Of a stretch of 64,000 bases of DNA, positions 53,953 through 64,000 are shown in pieces. The position numbers and the translations under genes are program-made. Position 1 is the stretch's first letter, and the number at the start of each line of letters is the position of its first letter. The DNA comes from Neonectria sp. B-13 (Eukaryota > Ascomycota > Sordariomycetes > Hypocreales > Nectriaceae). The notes under the pieces are model-generated. The model worked only from the letters and a program-made list of their open reading frames with translations, was not told where the DNA came from and did no database searches. Location of the stretch: NCBI GenBank assembly GCA_002682825.1, contig NOKP01000003.1:1612001-1676000 (forward strand), read 5' to 3'.

Positions 53953-56446
53953 ATGTCGTCGGCCCAAAACCTCGATCCGCCCAACCCAAAACGTAGGGCA
54001 AACCCGCCCAAAAGCTGCCCTCAATGTGGACAGTGCTTCTTCAAAACGGAGCACCTGGCACGCCACATCCGATCTCATACAAAGGAGAGGCCATTTCGGT
54101 GCGATGAATGTGGAAAGTCATACAGTCGCCAGTTAGCCCCGCCATTCCCTATCGAGCATGACCATGCATGACTGACTACGTCGTAGGGACTCGCTGCTGC
54201 GCCATTCTCGAGTGCATAAGTACCATCAACAGTGGAGATCAGAAGGAAGTGTAGTCTCGCACTCACCACCTGGACCCTCGTCGGCTGGAGAGAGCATTCT
54301 GGCGGACGTCAACATCAACGATGACACCGCCCAGAGAGATGAGACAGGAGCCCAAGACACGATCTTACTTTCCCGCTTTTCTACCAATTTCTCTCACAAT
54401 GAACCTGCATCAGCCACAGGCATTTCAGAGTGCCAGACTGGAACACAAGTCCAGACCAAGGCTTGCGACTCATTCTGCATGGTTATCCCACAGCCGGATG
54501 CCCTTCCTTTATCCGTCAATGAGGATCATGTCGAGGGAGGCGTTTTCGAGTGTCCAGCAAGCATTCTTAATACCCCAACCGACTCAGAACTTATGGACAT
54601 TACCTTGAACTCTAACGACCAAGCTTGGCTTCTCGGGGGCGACTTTGACCTCAACGCGCTGAATTGTTCAATTTCGACAGCTATTTCGGAATGGGGGTTT
54701 CCGAGCTACGACGTCCCGACTGCTCATCAACGGAAACACGAGTCTACAAATTCCTCAAACCTGTGGGAGCCCATGGCCTCTTTAGACTTGGTTACTACGG
54801 TGCAACATAATTGGTACACGAGGCCGCCTCGCGACGCCATTTCCCACGCAATAACAGACCAGGACCAAATAGATGAGGCCTATCGCGAACGCCTTACGCA
54901 CAGGTTACAATCACGCCTCAGCAATGCCGCGCTGCCTTCCGCAGACTTCTTAGTAAGCCACACCAACCGTTCTATGCTTGGACCCTCTGATAGTAAACAG
55001 AACCTTTGTATCAAATTGTACTTCGTGAGATTCAACCCGGTATTCCCTCTTCTACATGCGCCATCCTTCCGACCTTCATCCAAAAACGCCTTACTGCTTT
55101 TGTCGGTATGTTCAGTAGGGGCTCTTTTCATAGGTTCTGCCAGTGCTGCAACACAAGGTAGAAAGATTTTCCAAATGTTGAACAAGGCCATCCTAGCATC
55201 GGTAAGCAGCTCCCTTCAAACTCTTGCCGTCAGTGTTCTGAACCAGGATCTCTAGTGGGATAGCTACATCCAGCGTGACAGCCGGGAAGTGCTTTCACTC
55301 ATCCAAGCGGCCACCATTGGACAGACGTTTGGCATGCTCTCGGGTCTTCCAAGCGATCTTTGCATGACTGAGAGTTTCCATGGCACTGTTATTGCTTGGG
55401 CCCGTCAAGGAGGTCTCTTCAAGATTAAAGAAACTCTAGCTAGAGACCCAAGAAAGCATGACAAAGCTCAAGAGGATCCATGGAAGGCCTGGGCACATGC
55501 GGAAGAGTCGGTCCGTCTGGTCCTGGGGCTCTATGTTCACGATTCAGATTTCGCAACCACATTCCATCATGAACCACTTCTTCGGCATGAACTAAATAAG
55601 CTCCCGGTTTGCAGCTCCGAGGACCTTTTCTTCGCATCGAATACCCATGAATGGCAAAAGCTTCTTGAAGAGGATACAAGTATAGTCTGGTCGACAACAC
55701 CGCATGGTCAGGTCCCTTCTCGCACTGGAACCTCAAGTCCGATGATTCGAGAATCTCACATGCATGAGTATGCATCTTTAGCCGGTATTGTGGCTTCAAT
55801 TCAAGAACAAAAAGCCGAGCACCTCGAGAGCGCACTGGTCCAGTACTTTCGGAAGTCTCTCCTCACGTGGCATAGCAAACACTGCAAACACAGCCAGGGA
55901 CCAAAAGGCAACCACATCAGTCTTATGATCTTGTGGCACGTAGCATTCATGGCCTTATATGCCGACTCTGACCTCTTGGAGCGCTCCATAGGCCGTGACG
56001 GCAGAGAGGTCGCCGAACAAGCGAGGGGAGAAATTGATGACTGGGCCACCTCTTCAGAAGCCCGGCGTGCTGTCCTGCACGCCCTCCTCGTCCTCAAATA
56101 TCTAGAAATGTTGCCGATTGGAGAGGAACCGGCAATGCATGTGCCAAAGGCGGTTTTCTACTCAGCAATGGTTGTTTACAGCTACATAAAATTCACCCCG
56201 ACCGTCGGTGCCTACGTGCCCTCGCCGGATGAGGTCAACATACCAGAACTCCAAGTGTTGGGTTCGCCAAACTCCAGCAGCGATAGGGCCTCGACAGCTA
56301 CATTTTCGCCTATCGAACCAAGTGTCTTGTGCAATGCCATCGACCTTCTACGACGAATCGGCCACTGGGAGATATCGCGCAAGTTCTTTTCAATATTAGA
56401 GACTCTGCTTGACGATCTTGCAACGACTCCACGAACCGGGGCCTAA
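53953..56446 (+). CDS. C2H2 plus fungal-specific-domain transcription factor
   Basis: A 794-residue regulator from exons 53953-54131, 54187-55201 and 55256-56446, introns of 55 and 54 bases. Two adjacent C2H2 fingers at residues 22-73: CPQCGQCFFKTEHLARHIRSH, then CDECGKSYSRQ joined across the intron to DSLLRHSRVH. The finger pair with EHLxRHxRSHTxERPFxC resembles yeast Adr1. From about residue 320 comes a fungal-specific transcription factor region (LYFVRFNPVFPLLHAPSF, LLLSVCSVGALFIGS, then SWDSYIQ and LIQAATIGQTFGMLSG). Its place between hydroxylase and dioxygenase genes makes it the likely pathway-specific activator. Adr1-type fingers bind G-rich DNA, matching the GCGGGG sites in the local promoters. 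The second intron ends at TAG 55253-55255, which otherwise would look like a stop. Confidence 0.9.
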
Positions 56447-56882
56447 AGGATGACAAGCATTCCTAAGCCGCCACAGTCGATCTTCACGATGTATTTGAAA
56501 GGGAGCTCGTTTTCAGCAGCGCGCGTTTTAGAGGGAGACTTCCTCAAACAAACGTCCTTAAAATACCCATCAACAAGACTTGGAAGGATTTGTGATGAAT
56601 AGATTTGGTACAGAGTGTGTACATATCTGAGAAAAGCATGCATTTGATAAGAATGAATCCTGGTCTGCCAGACCCTAGTCCCCGTTGATGTTTCAGGCAC
56701 CACTTTGGCCAACGAAGGGAGTTTGGCTCTGCAGTGAAAGTGAAATGAAGGCTTCCAATGATTACTAGTCTACCTTGATTGATACACGGGACAAAAATCA
56801 GTTTGAACACGCAACACGAGGTTCCCGACCTCAACTCAAACCCCTCCCATAGAAACCCCGTTCTACGGCTGATTTGACAAAC
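56447..56882. other. Convergent spacer
   Basis: 3' ends of the regulator and the dioxygenase genes face each other. Only short frames; nothing recognised. Confidence 0.45.
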
Positions 56883-58119
56883 CTACTCAAGAAACCATTT
56901 TGGTACTTCTGGACCCCAAACTGCCAAGGATTCATCACCGGCCGGCGCAAAACTGATTGGTGTCTTCGCATTGACTTGATCTCCATCCGCATAATGCTCG
57001 ATCATGTTCCCATTAGGATCCCACCAGTAATCAAAGATTTGAGAGCCGAGAATATGTCGACCAACGCCCCAAACCGATTTATAGCCCTTCTGTGCTAACC
57101 ACTGATGACCTAGCATCTGAGTATCATAGTCGTGGGTCTCGAACGAGCAGTGATGCACGTGGCTGGTCTTATTGGTGCTCATGAAGAAGGTATGATGGTC
57201 GACGTACTTCTCGCCGCGATCGATGTGCGCAAAAACGGCAACTGATTTCTTGGCATTATCTGGGAGATCTATGTGGAGGAAGTCTGTCGGGACCAAATTG
57301 AAGTTTGTGAGGTAGAAGTCGAGTTCGGTTTCAAAGTCCTGGACGCATAGTCCATAGTGTCCGAGCTGCATATATAAGTCCGATTAGATGTCTTCTTAAG
57401 TACTGATCAAGGACTCTGAGATAATATAATCACCTTGTATACTGCCGCAGGACCAGGACTGAACCGTAGGAACTCACGAAGTCGAGGCTTCGATGTCTCG
57501 TAGTTGGCTGCAATCTGCGGTGGTGGCTTTTGCTCCGCTACCGAATCTTGGCCATAGATCAAAGACATCGAAAATCCTTCCGGGTCCTGAATTGTTACGA
57601 TGTATCCCTTTCCAGGAGCATCTTCCATCACTTCAATCTCGCCGCCACCAAGCATACTCGCCCGTTCAAGGTCCTGGTAGGATTCCACGAGATATGCACC
57701 GCCCAGAAACTTCTGTGGACCCTTGACAGTATAGTCTGACACTGAGCTTAGTACTTCTGCTTCCTAGGTAGTTGGATGAGGGATATCATACAAACATATG
57801 GGTCTGGACCGTACCCTCGATACCACACCTCCGAGGTGGTCCGCTTGGCAATGGACATACCGAAGTCTCAAGAGTTGCGTTAGTTTGCCGGCTGGAACAC
57901 GGCAACAGATGCACGCCTACCTTGCAAGAATACAGATATTTCGTCCAAGTCTGGATGCTGGTATCGCATGTGAGAGAGCTTGACTAGCTTAATTTGCTTG
58001 TCTGCATCGATCTTCTTCTGCTTCTTCCAGTCCGCCTGACTCTGTTGATCTGAACCAACGGCCATGACATCCGAAACTGCGGCACCCCTGTTTGGCTCTG
58101 GCGCGTAATGGGTTGCCAT
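56883..58119 (-). CDS. Extradiol ring-cleavage dioxygenase, two VOC domains
   Basis: A 352-residue protein of the catechol 2,3-dioxygenase (VOC) superfamily from exons 58119-57921, 57866-57792, 57735-57434 and 57365-56883. Domain 1 (about 40-150): IKLVKLSHMRYQHPDLDE, FGMSIAKRTTSEVWYRGYG and GGAYLVES. Domain 2 (about 190-325): LGHYGLCVQDFETELDFY with His195, TSHVHHCSFETHDYD with His263 or 264, and PNGNMIEHYADGD with Glu315, which form the 2-His-1-Glu iron site. GRHILGSQIFDYWWDP is also typical of the family. It would open a catechol ring next to the two hydroxyls (meta cleavage). Such enzymes are common in bacteria, while fungi mostly use intradiol cleavage. It is divergent from the FAH-family gene. 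No lesions; all phases fit. Confidence 0.9.
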
Positions 58120-58700
58120 GACTGCTTAAACTTTTGACAAGGTGATTATGTTTGCTGCTTCTAGCGCTTTGTGGGTTGGGAGAGGCTTGTGGAGTTCTTA
58201 CCAACTTCCCGAGGTCGAGGATGTTCAGGCGTACATGTACTCAATTGAGCTTCCACAGCTAACCAAGATTATTGGCCGCTGATTGCGTGGCGGGACGGTC
58301 CTCGTCATCCCTTCGCTAACACACTGTCGGATTGACGTCCTAATTGCTGATCATTTCCCATTTCCATGCACCAAACCCCACGGGGTTGACAATCACCATG
58401 CCCCGCCCCAACGACGTTGTACTGTGAATCGAATCCCGCCACAAACGTTTTGCCCCGCCACAAACGTTTTGCCCCGCCACAATCGATTTGTCCCGCCGTG
58501 ATTCTCCACGTCCCGCCACAATCCTTACATCCTGCTGTGGTGTGTGACATACCAGCGGCCAGATTTGCCTGACTGTACAAAAGTGAATGATTGATATGAG
58601 ACCTCGAGGTATAAAGACGCCTCTTACACCTAAAGAAGCAAGAACAGAACATCATCACCCGCTCCTATCAACGCAAGCAGTTCCAGAGACAATTGTGAAA
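58120..58700. promoter_or_regulatory. Shared promoter, extradiol dioxygenase and FAH-family genes
   Basis: A 581-base head-to-head spacer. It contains CCCCGC at 58401, 58453 and 58472, an inverted GGCGGG at 58289, and the phased repeat array described separately. Such a dense set between two catabolic genes is a good candidate for the operator of the pathway regulator. Confidence 0.6.
58435..58520 (+). repeat. 19-20 bp phased tandem array with CCCGCC core
   Basis: CCCGCC begins at 58435, 58454, 58473, 58492 and 58512, so spacing is 19, 19, 19 and 20 bases. Units 1 and 2 are identical (CCCGCCACAAACGTTTTGC); unit 3 is CCCGCCACAATCGATTTGT; units 4 and 5 share the core only. The spacing is close to two helical turns, putting the cores on one face of the DNA. 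Confidence 0.85.
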
Positions 58701-59740
58701 ATGACACCATGGACACACCTGATCCGTTTCATTACCAAAGAAGACCAGGCCGTCCATCTCGGTCAATTGATTGACACGTCCAGAGATGTTGGAAAAGACA
58801 TAGTTGACGGTGTCGAGGTCAAAGCATATTTGATCAATGGGACCGTTTTCCATGGAAACGTCACCAATATTGTTTACACGGTGGAGAGAGTACGTAACAG
58901 AGATATTGATTTTTCGGTCTTAAGTTCTCATTCTAGCAGCTTCTAGCGCCCATCTCCGTACAGGAGTGTAGCTACATCCGATGTCTCGGTCTCAATTACC
59001 ATGACCACGCCAAGGTAACTTTTGAGAATGGCTGGATACATATGATAGATGCTAACCTGGAATCATTAGGAGGGCGGCTTTCCACTTCCTAAAGTTCCCG
59101 TATTGTTCACTAAGCCCCGTACTGCATTGGCCGATCCCTATCCAGCAACCATCAATATCCCCAGATGTGCGCAAGATGGTACCAGCGATTACGAAGGCGA
59201 GCTATGCGCCATAATTGGGAGGTCAGGACGGGATATCCCTGAGGATGAGGCCCTTAACTACGTCCTAGGATATACCGCATCTAACGATGTGTCCGCAAGA
59301 CAATTGCAACTCATAACGGCACAATGGTCCTTTTCCAAGGGACTTGATGGGAGCTGTCCTATTGGTTAGTCAAACATCAATGATCTTCACAATTCGACCA
59401 GACAAAAAATGCTTACGCTTCTGGTCCCGATTTAGGCCCCGTACTCGTGTCTCCAAAGGCTATTCCAGACCCTCAGCAGTTGAGGGTGAAGACAATTTAT
59501 AACGGGGAGGTAGTACAGAATGGAGACACAGGGGATATGATATTCAACTTACGCAAACAAATTTCGTATCTGTCACAGGGAACGACATTGGAGGCCGGTT
59601 CTCTGATTTTGACAGGCACGCCTGCAGGCATCGGCTACTTCAGAACTCCTCGTGTTGTGTTGAAGGATGGAGATGACATTCGCATCGAAATTTCTGGCAT
59701 TGGAACACTTGTTAACCATGTTAGATACGACACGCAGTAG
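58701..59740 (+). CDS. Fumarylacetoacetate hydrolase-family protein
   Basis: A 287-residue enzyme from exons 58701-58889, 58940-59014, 59070-59364 and 59436-59740. The N-terminal part is a short strand-rich domain; the core starts SYIRCLGLNYHDHAKEGGF. Metal ligands sit in DYEGELCAIIG (Glu pair), and GYTASNDVSARQ and FSKGLDGSCPIGPVLV carry the Asp and Lys-Asp of the active site. LEAGSLILTGTPAGIGYF closes the family pattern. FAH-family enzymes hydrolyse or decarboxylate diketo and enol acids, including products of meta and gentisate ring cleavage. Sitting opposite the extradiol dioxygenase, it probably acts on that product. For exon 2 an acceptor three bases earlier (58936) is also possible and adds one Gln. 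No lesions. Confidence 0.92.
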
Positions 59741-60572
59741 AATTGATAGACTCGAAATGTGTAGAATAATTTCTATTTATTTCTCTAGTGGATATGTGCG
59801 TTCAGCTTTAAATAATATCTATCTCGGACTTGAGTTCTAACTTGACCACTGGTTAGAGGAGAAGCGCTTAAGGCTTGAAAGGAAAGCAGGCATTGAGTTC
59901 TTTTGGAAATCCACGCTGAAGTGTTAGCTATACTTGTCGCGGCGTCTCTTTCAAATTTTCCTTCACTAGAATGAGATTCGCATTATCCATGAAGAATTCC
60001 AACTTTTGAAACGAAGCTTACTCTCCGCTATCGGGCTTTGTTAGAAGGGCTCAACGGGTAGAAGCGCCAACTTTGCCATGGGCGCAAGGCCCCTTTGCCA
60101 ATGCCAGTCTTTGCTTGTGCTGATCATGCTTCGTCTCATTCACGAATTCATCCCAAGCTATGATGTGCTCATCAAGTTGGTGGAGGAGGCTTAGTGGCTC
60201 CGACTGGGCAGTCATGGGCCTCAGCCGACATGCCTGCGCAAATGTGTCATCAAACAATTGGCTAGTCGGTCATGGGCTTGAGCCGACATACTTGCGTAAT
60301 TTGTGTCATCAAACAATTGGCCAGTCAGCCATGCAGTGGGTGTGCTGCCTTGGAAGGCAGACCGCTTCAACTCCAGGATCAGCCTAGTCGACCTTGATGA
60401 CATCCTGCAACCAACTGACACTGTACCGCGAGCAGAGCCCCATATTCTTTCCACATTGCTCAGGTCAGAGCAGTTTTCAATTGCGTAAACAATATAAATA
60501 TATCTTCGATGTTCTCTATCTTACAGAAGTTACATTTACCAGAAACCTCCTCAAGAGGTCGACCAGAACACG
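59741..60572. other. Spacer with a short tandem repeat
   Basis: Gene-free. It contains the two-copy repeat at 60211-60327. The region 60480-60530 just before the next gene is AT-rich. Confidence 0.5.
60211..60327 (+). repeat. Two-copy 58-59 bp tandem repeat with mostly transition differences
   Basis: Copy 1 (60211-60268) and copy 2 (60269-60327) share GTCATGGGC, AGCCGACAT and TGTGTCATCAAACAATTGG. Many differences are C/T (CCTGCGCA versus CTTGCGTA, GGCTAG versus GGCCAG), with a one-base length difference. Confidence 0.75.
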
Positions 60573-61589
60573 ATGGAAATGCCGGCGACACTGGACAATG
60601 GCTGCTCCACAGAAAGAAGGGGACGAAAGACTATCATAGCTGACTACTGCCAAAGACGGTTTCAAGAAGAAGGGTACGAGAGATGTATTCTTTTGTGCCT
60701 CAAGCGTGGGGGGAGGTATTACGCCATAGATATACCGATCAAGCCGGACGATCCGGCACTTGGGCTTGACAGGCTGCGCAAAGAGTCTGGAGGATGGTGG
60801 AAGCGGTATTCTCTGTATTCCGCCATAGCTGTCCAGGAAATCAACGTAAGCACTCCCGGGAACCAACTGTCACAGATGGCTGACGCACGCGTAACCCAGA
60901 TGCGACTGATGAAAGTCGACCAACCAGCAAGTGGCCCGCCAGAAATCCGAGTATCGGTTTTGCCCATCGACTATTCCAACCAGATTTCGCAGTTGGACAG
61001 GGACATCCATGCAGAATCGGATGATCTAGAACCATTCGAATGCGGCATAGATGTGGATGGGAACTCACACGGCGACGGCGATTGCCCCAATTCAGCCTTC
61101 GACAACATCCGCAATGAACTTTACTGCAAAGTTAGTCGAATTCGAATGCTCTCTCAGCAGCAATCGGACTCTAGATGGCTGGCTTCAATGCTAGAATACT
61201 ACTGGCAAAACGGCGTTGATAAAAATGGCCTCGCCTTTTTGAGGAGTGTGGGATTCGTGCATCTATACAAGTAAGTGATCACGTATTCATAATCTACAGA
61301 CACAACTCTAATGCATTAAAATATCTCTAGTGAAATGCAATATGACCAGTATAGCGATGCTGTTGCTCCTTATGGCAGAACTATCCCAGCATTTTTGCTA
61401 GTGGAGGGTTGGCGTATTCGGTACCTGCTGATCTTGATTGGCGTGAGCGTTTCAGGTAGCATATGTGTGATCGCTATCGCCGCAGCTTTGGCCCATAGCC
61501 TTGAGGTCGCCTTGACCGCGGGAAGCTACGCGTGTGGGCTCTCTGGAGCTTTGATTGCAGTCTTCACGTTCCTCAGCGCCGTGTTGTGA
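60573..61589 (+). CDS. Membrane protein of unknown function with two C-terminal helices
   Basis: A 318-residue protein from exons 60573-61270 and 61331-61589; the intron joins HLYKN to EMQYDQYSD in phase 2. The soluble N-terminal 230 residues start MEMPATLDNGCSTE and include KTIIADYCQRRFQEEGYERCILLCLKRGG in outline. Near the C-terminus PAFLLVEGWRIRYLLILIG begins the first membrane helix (LLILIGVSVSGSICVIAIAAAL), then LEVALTAGSYACGLSGALIAVFTFLSAVL makes a second. The charged soluble part followed by the 'TIPA.LLVEG.RIRY' membrane module is a recurrent ascomycete architecture of unknown role, found in many paralogs. Not part of the catabolic cluster by content. Confidence 0.8.
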
Positions 61590-62287
61590 GCCCGGGGGAC
61601 AAATCGAAAGAAAGTCGACTAAGGGCAAGGAAGAGAGGAAATAAGACTGCTGTTGACAGATCAAGGAGATGTGGTACCCGATTCTTTTTTTGCGGAGAGA
61701 TTTTACAACTACAACGTATTAGTCCTAACGAGGAGGTAAATAATTCCGATATCGTACCTAAAAAGATGAAAATGGTCTTTTTGAGATACGCATTGCACAA
61801 GGCTTCCGCTCGGAGCTGGGCGACGTCATTTACTCGCAACTTGACATGGTGCCTCAGGCTGCCTACTCACGATGCTAAGAGGAAAATGGTACACATGGTA
61901 GAATTAAGATTAGATTCTTGCGCCAAAAGTACTACTTGTAAGAGCTATCTTTGGCAGGGTAATCATTGACTTTTTGTTGGACAATGGACAATTCGATAAA
62001 AGGGAGGTTGGCGATTTTGACTCCTCCCACCGAAAGGTAGCCACGTGACTTGAGCAATTCCGCCCCAGCTCCACTTGTCCTGCTTCTCATCAACCTCTCT
62101 TACCACGTCGCACCTCAACCTTCACTTGACGCTTATTCCTGAACCAATCAAATACCGCCATACTGTCCCTTGTCTATTTGCCGAGTGCGTCCTGTTGTCC
62201 CTGTTATTACTTGTCGAACGCGTGTATTTCACTACAGAATCTAGGTTCCATTCCCTTCTACCTATCCTGTTGCCTGTAACCTCACAG
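61590..62287. other. Spacer and RecQ leader
   Basis: No recognised gene; a 145-codon frame at 61532-61969 overlaps the end of the preceding gene in another frame and has no domain. Upstream of 62288 there is a long pyrimidine-rich, CAACCT-containing leader. Confidence 0.45.
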
Positions 62288-64000
62288 ATGAGCACCAAAA
62301 TCGATGACGAGTTTGACTCGGGCGACGACCTTTTCGATGGAGTCGGAGAAGAAGAGTTACTGCAGACCCCAGGAGTCAAGCGCGGGAAGACACACGACAT
62401 TGACAGCTCACCCCTAACTTCGATCAAAAAAGCGCGACATGAGTTGGGTAGCTCCCACGATGATGCAGCTGGCGATGAGTCGAGGTTTGTCATTGCGCAA
62501 AACATCCTTGTCAAGAAATTTGGCTACGATTCCTTCCGTCACGAACAAAAAGGAGCCATCAATCGAATTCTCAGTGGCCGCAATGCTCTCGTCGTCTTCC
62601 CCACCGGTGCGGGAAAGTCACTTTGCTACCAGGTAAAAGCGCCGCAGATGGAGCTCCGATTCCTTCGTTTGACTCTGCATCTTTCAGTCGATACGATTAC
62701 GATTTAGCTGACTGTTGTGCTAGATCCCCGCGATTGCTTTCGAGGAGATGGATCTCCAAAGCAGCCAGAGAGAGGCGGGAGACTCGGGCATCTCCATCGT
62801 TGTATCACCTCTGATAGCTTTGATGAAGGATCAGGTCGACGCCCTCAAACGAAAGGGCATTGCTGCAGAGTGCATGGACTCCACCAAGACTAGGGAGCAG
62901 CTGCAGCAAATCAACGATTCTCTTCGTGCAGGAAAACTGCGTCTGTTGTATTGCGCTCCTGAGCGACTCAACAACGAAGGTTTTGTAGAGACAATGAAGC
63001 GCGTCAAGGGGGGCGTGCGCTTGCTCGGGGTGGATGAGGCTCATTGTATCTCTGAGGTGTGTTTATCCTTCGACTAGTGAGACGTCTTCCTCCACCGACT
63101 AACAATTCAATCGCCAGTGGGGACACTCTTTTCGCCCAGATTACCTGAAAGGTCAGCATTCCGACCTCTTGCCGTGCCCATGGCCGATTGAGACACTAAC
63201 CTCAGAGCAGTTGCCCGTTTCGTCCAGGAGATCAAAGCCGAACGAGTTATCTGCTTGACGGCTACAGCCACGCCTGTCGTTGCCAAGGACATTTGTGAAG
63301 CGTTCAACATCCCTGAAGAGGGCGTCTTCAGGACAACTCCTTACCGCCCAAAGTGAGACCTATATTTGAAGCACGTTCTGTCACTTCCCGCTAACTGGGT
63401 AACCAGTCTTTGCCTCGAGGCAGTTGCTACAGAAAAGACCGAAGACAAATACCCTCTTCTCCATGATTTTCTCAATAAGAACCCGGGCTCGACACTAGTC
63501 TATGTCACGCTCCAGCGGGTTTGTCAATCATCCTCATCCGAAAACTGGTTTTCGTTTGCTGACATTCCTCGCAGCAAGCCGAATCTCTAGCGAATCATTT
63601 GAAAAAGAAGGGCTTCCCTTGCCACTTTTTCCATGCCGGTATGAAAGTGGAGGAGAAGCAACGTATTCAGGATGATTTCATGGCTTCCAAGATCCGCACT
63701 GTGAGATTCCCCTGACCTATTCCATTTGCCTTGCATGGCTGATGTTGGTTTAGGTTGTTGCGACCATCGCTTTCGGCATGGGCATTGATAAGTCAGGTAT
63801 GTTTGCTGTTTCAAAGGCAGGGAAGTCAAACCACTCACAGTCACAGACATTCGCAACATCATTCACTGGGACCTCCCCAACACCGTCGAAGAATACTCCC
63901 AACAGGTTGGCCGCGCTGGCCGTGACGGCGAAACTAGCCAGTGTATGCTTTACCTTTGCCCAAACGACTTCTACATCAAGGAAAGTTTTGCCCGGGGTGA
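62288..64000 (+). CDS. RecQ-family DNA helicase, cut by window edge
   Basis: ATP-dependent 3'-5' DNA helicase for recombination and repair in the nucleus. Visible exons: 62288-62632, 62724-63056, 63118-63151, 63208-63352, 63407-63518, 63575-63700, 63754-63796 and 63847 to the edge. An acidic N-terminus (MSTKIDDEFDSGDD) leads to motif 0 KFGYDSFRHEQKGAI, motif I FPTGAGKSLCYQ, IVVSPLIALMKDQV (Ia), GVDEAHCISEWGHSFRPDY (II and the RecQ aromatic-rich loop, split over two introns), LTATAT (III), STLVYV (IV), VVATIAFGMGIDK (V) and QQVGRAGRDG (VI). With only a short N-terminal extension it looks like a RecQ1- or Q5-type protein rather than full-length Sgs1/BLM. Zinc-binding and later domains lie outside the window. 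No lesions in the visible part. Confidence 0.93.

Noticed and set aside
55202..55255. Stop codon TAG at 55253-55255 as the end of the regulator or a nonsense mutation
   Set aside because: GTAAGC donor at 55202 and the TAG as acceptor make a normal 54-base intron in phase 0 with family text on both sides.
61532..61969. 145-codon plus-strand frame after the membrane protein
   Set aside because: It overlaps the membrane protein's C-terminal exon in another frame and has no domain features.

Overview
The window comes from the nuclear genome of a filamentous ascomycete (Pezizomycotina). Genes carry short GT..AG introns of about 50-75 bases with CTAAC/CTGAC-type branch points. The families are typical of that group: HET domain, F-box-like proteins, fungal-specific transcription factor domain, fungal TPR/ankyrin proteins, an Ser/Thr-rich wall protein and an Sgs1/RecQ-type helicase. 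I see no rRNA, tRNA, CRISPR or intact transposon. One block of exactly 100 N (5728-5827) is an assembly gap.

The left part (1-20 kb) mixes live genes and relics. It holds the remains of an Nha1/Sod2-type Na+/H+ antiporter, a multi-exon Hsp70-like ATPase gene, a repeat-containing protein interrupted by the gap, a heavily broken GH3 beta-glucosidase (frameshifts, a nonsense codon and a 72-bp insert between 9-bp direct repeats), and an intact APH-type phosphotransferase. It also holds an F-box relic whose frame stays open for about 1.9 kb except for 11 stop codons that could all come from C-to-T changes (RIP-like), an intact F-box-like protein, and a truncated HET-domain gene.

The middle part (20-40 kb) has an intact glutathione S-transferase, a large TPR/ankyrin protein with a C-terminal TIR-like domain, an unknown 275-aa protein, a secreted HExxH metallopeptidase-like protein in five exons, a 1173-aa Ser/Thr-rich secreted protein, a secreted cysteine-containing protein, and a C2H2 zinc-finger protein. 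Gene-poor, partly AT-rich spacers separate them.

The right part (42-60 kb) looks like a catabolic gene cluster for aromatic compounds. It has a dienelactone hydrolase-like gene (one frameshift), class II aldolase/adducin protein, bicupin protein, zinc alcohol dehydrogenase (one in-frame TGA), a TAXI/NMT1-type solute-binding-like protein, a second zinc alcohol dehydrogenase (one frameshift), an FAD aromatic hydroxylase, a C2H2 plus fungal-specific-domain regulator, a two-domain VOC extradiol dioxygenase and a fumarylacetoacetate hydrolase-family protein. Eight of these lie as four head-to-head pairs. Several of the shared promoters contain GCGGGG/CCCCGC hexamers, and one has a 19-bp phased array of them. 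Hydroxylation, extradiol (meta) ring cleavage and FAH-type hydrolysis would be an unusual route for a fungus; this is my main candidate for an undescribed system.

The window ends with a membrane protein of unknown function and a RecQ helicase that runs off the right edge.
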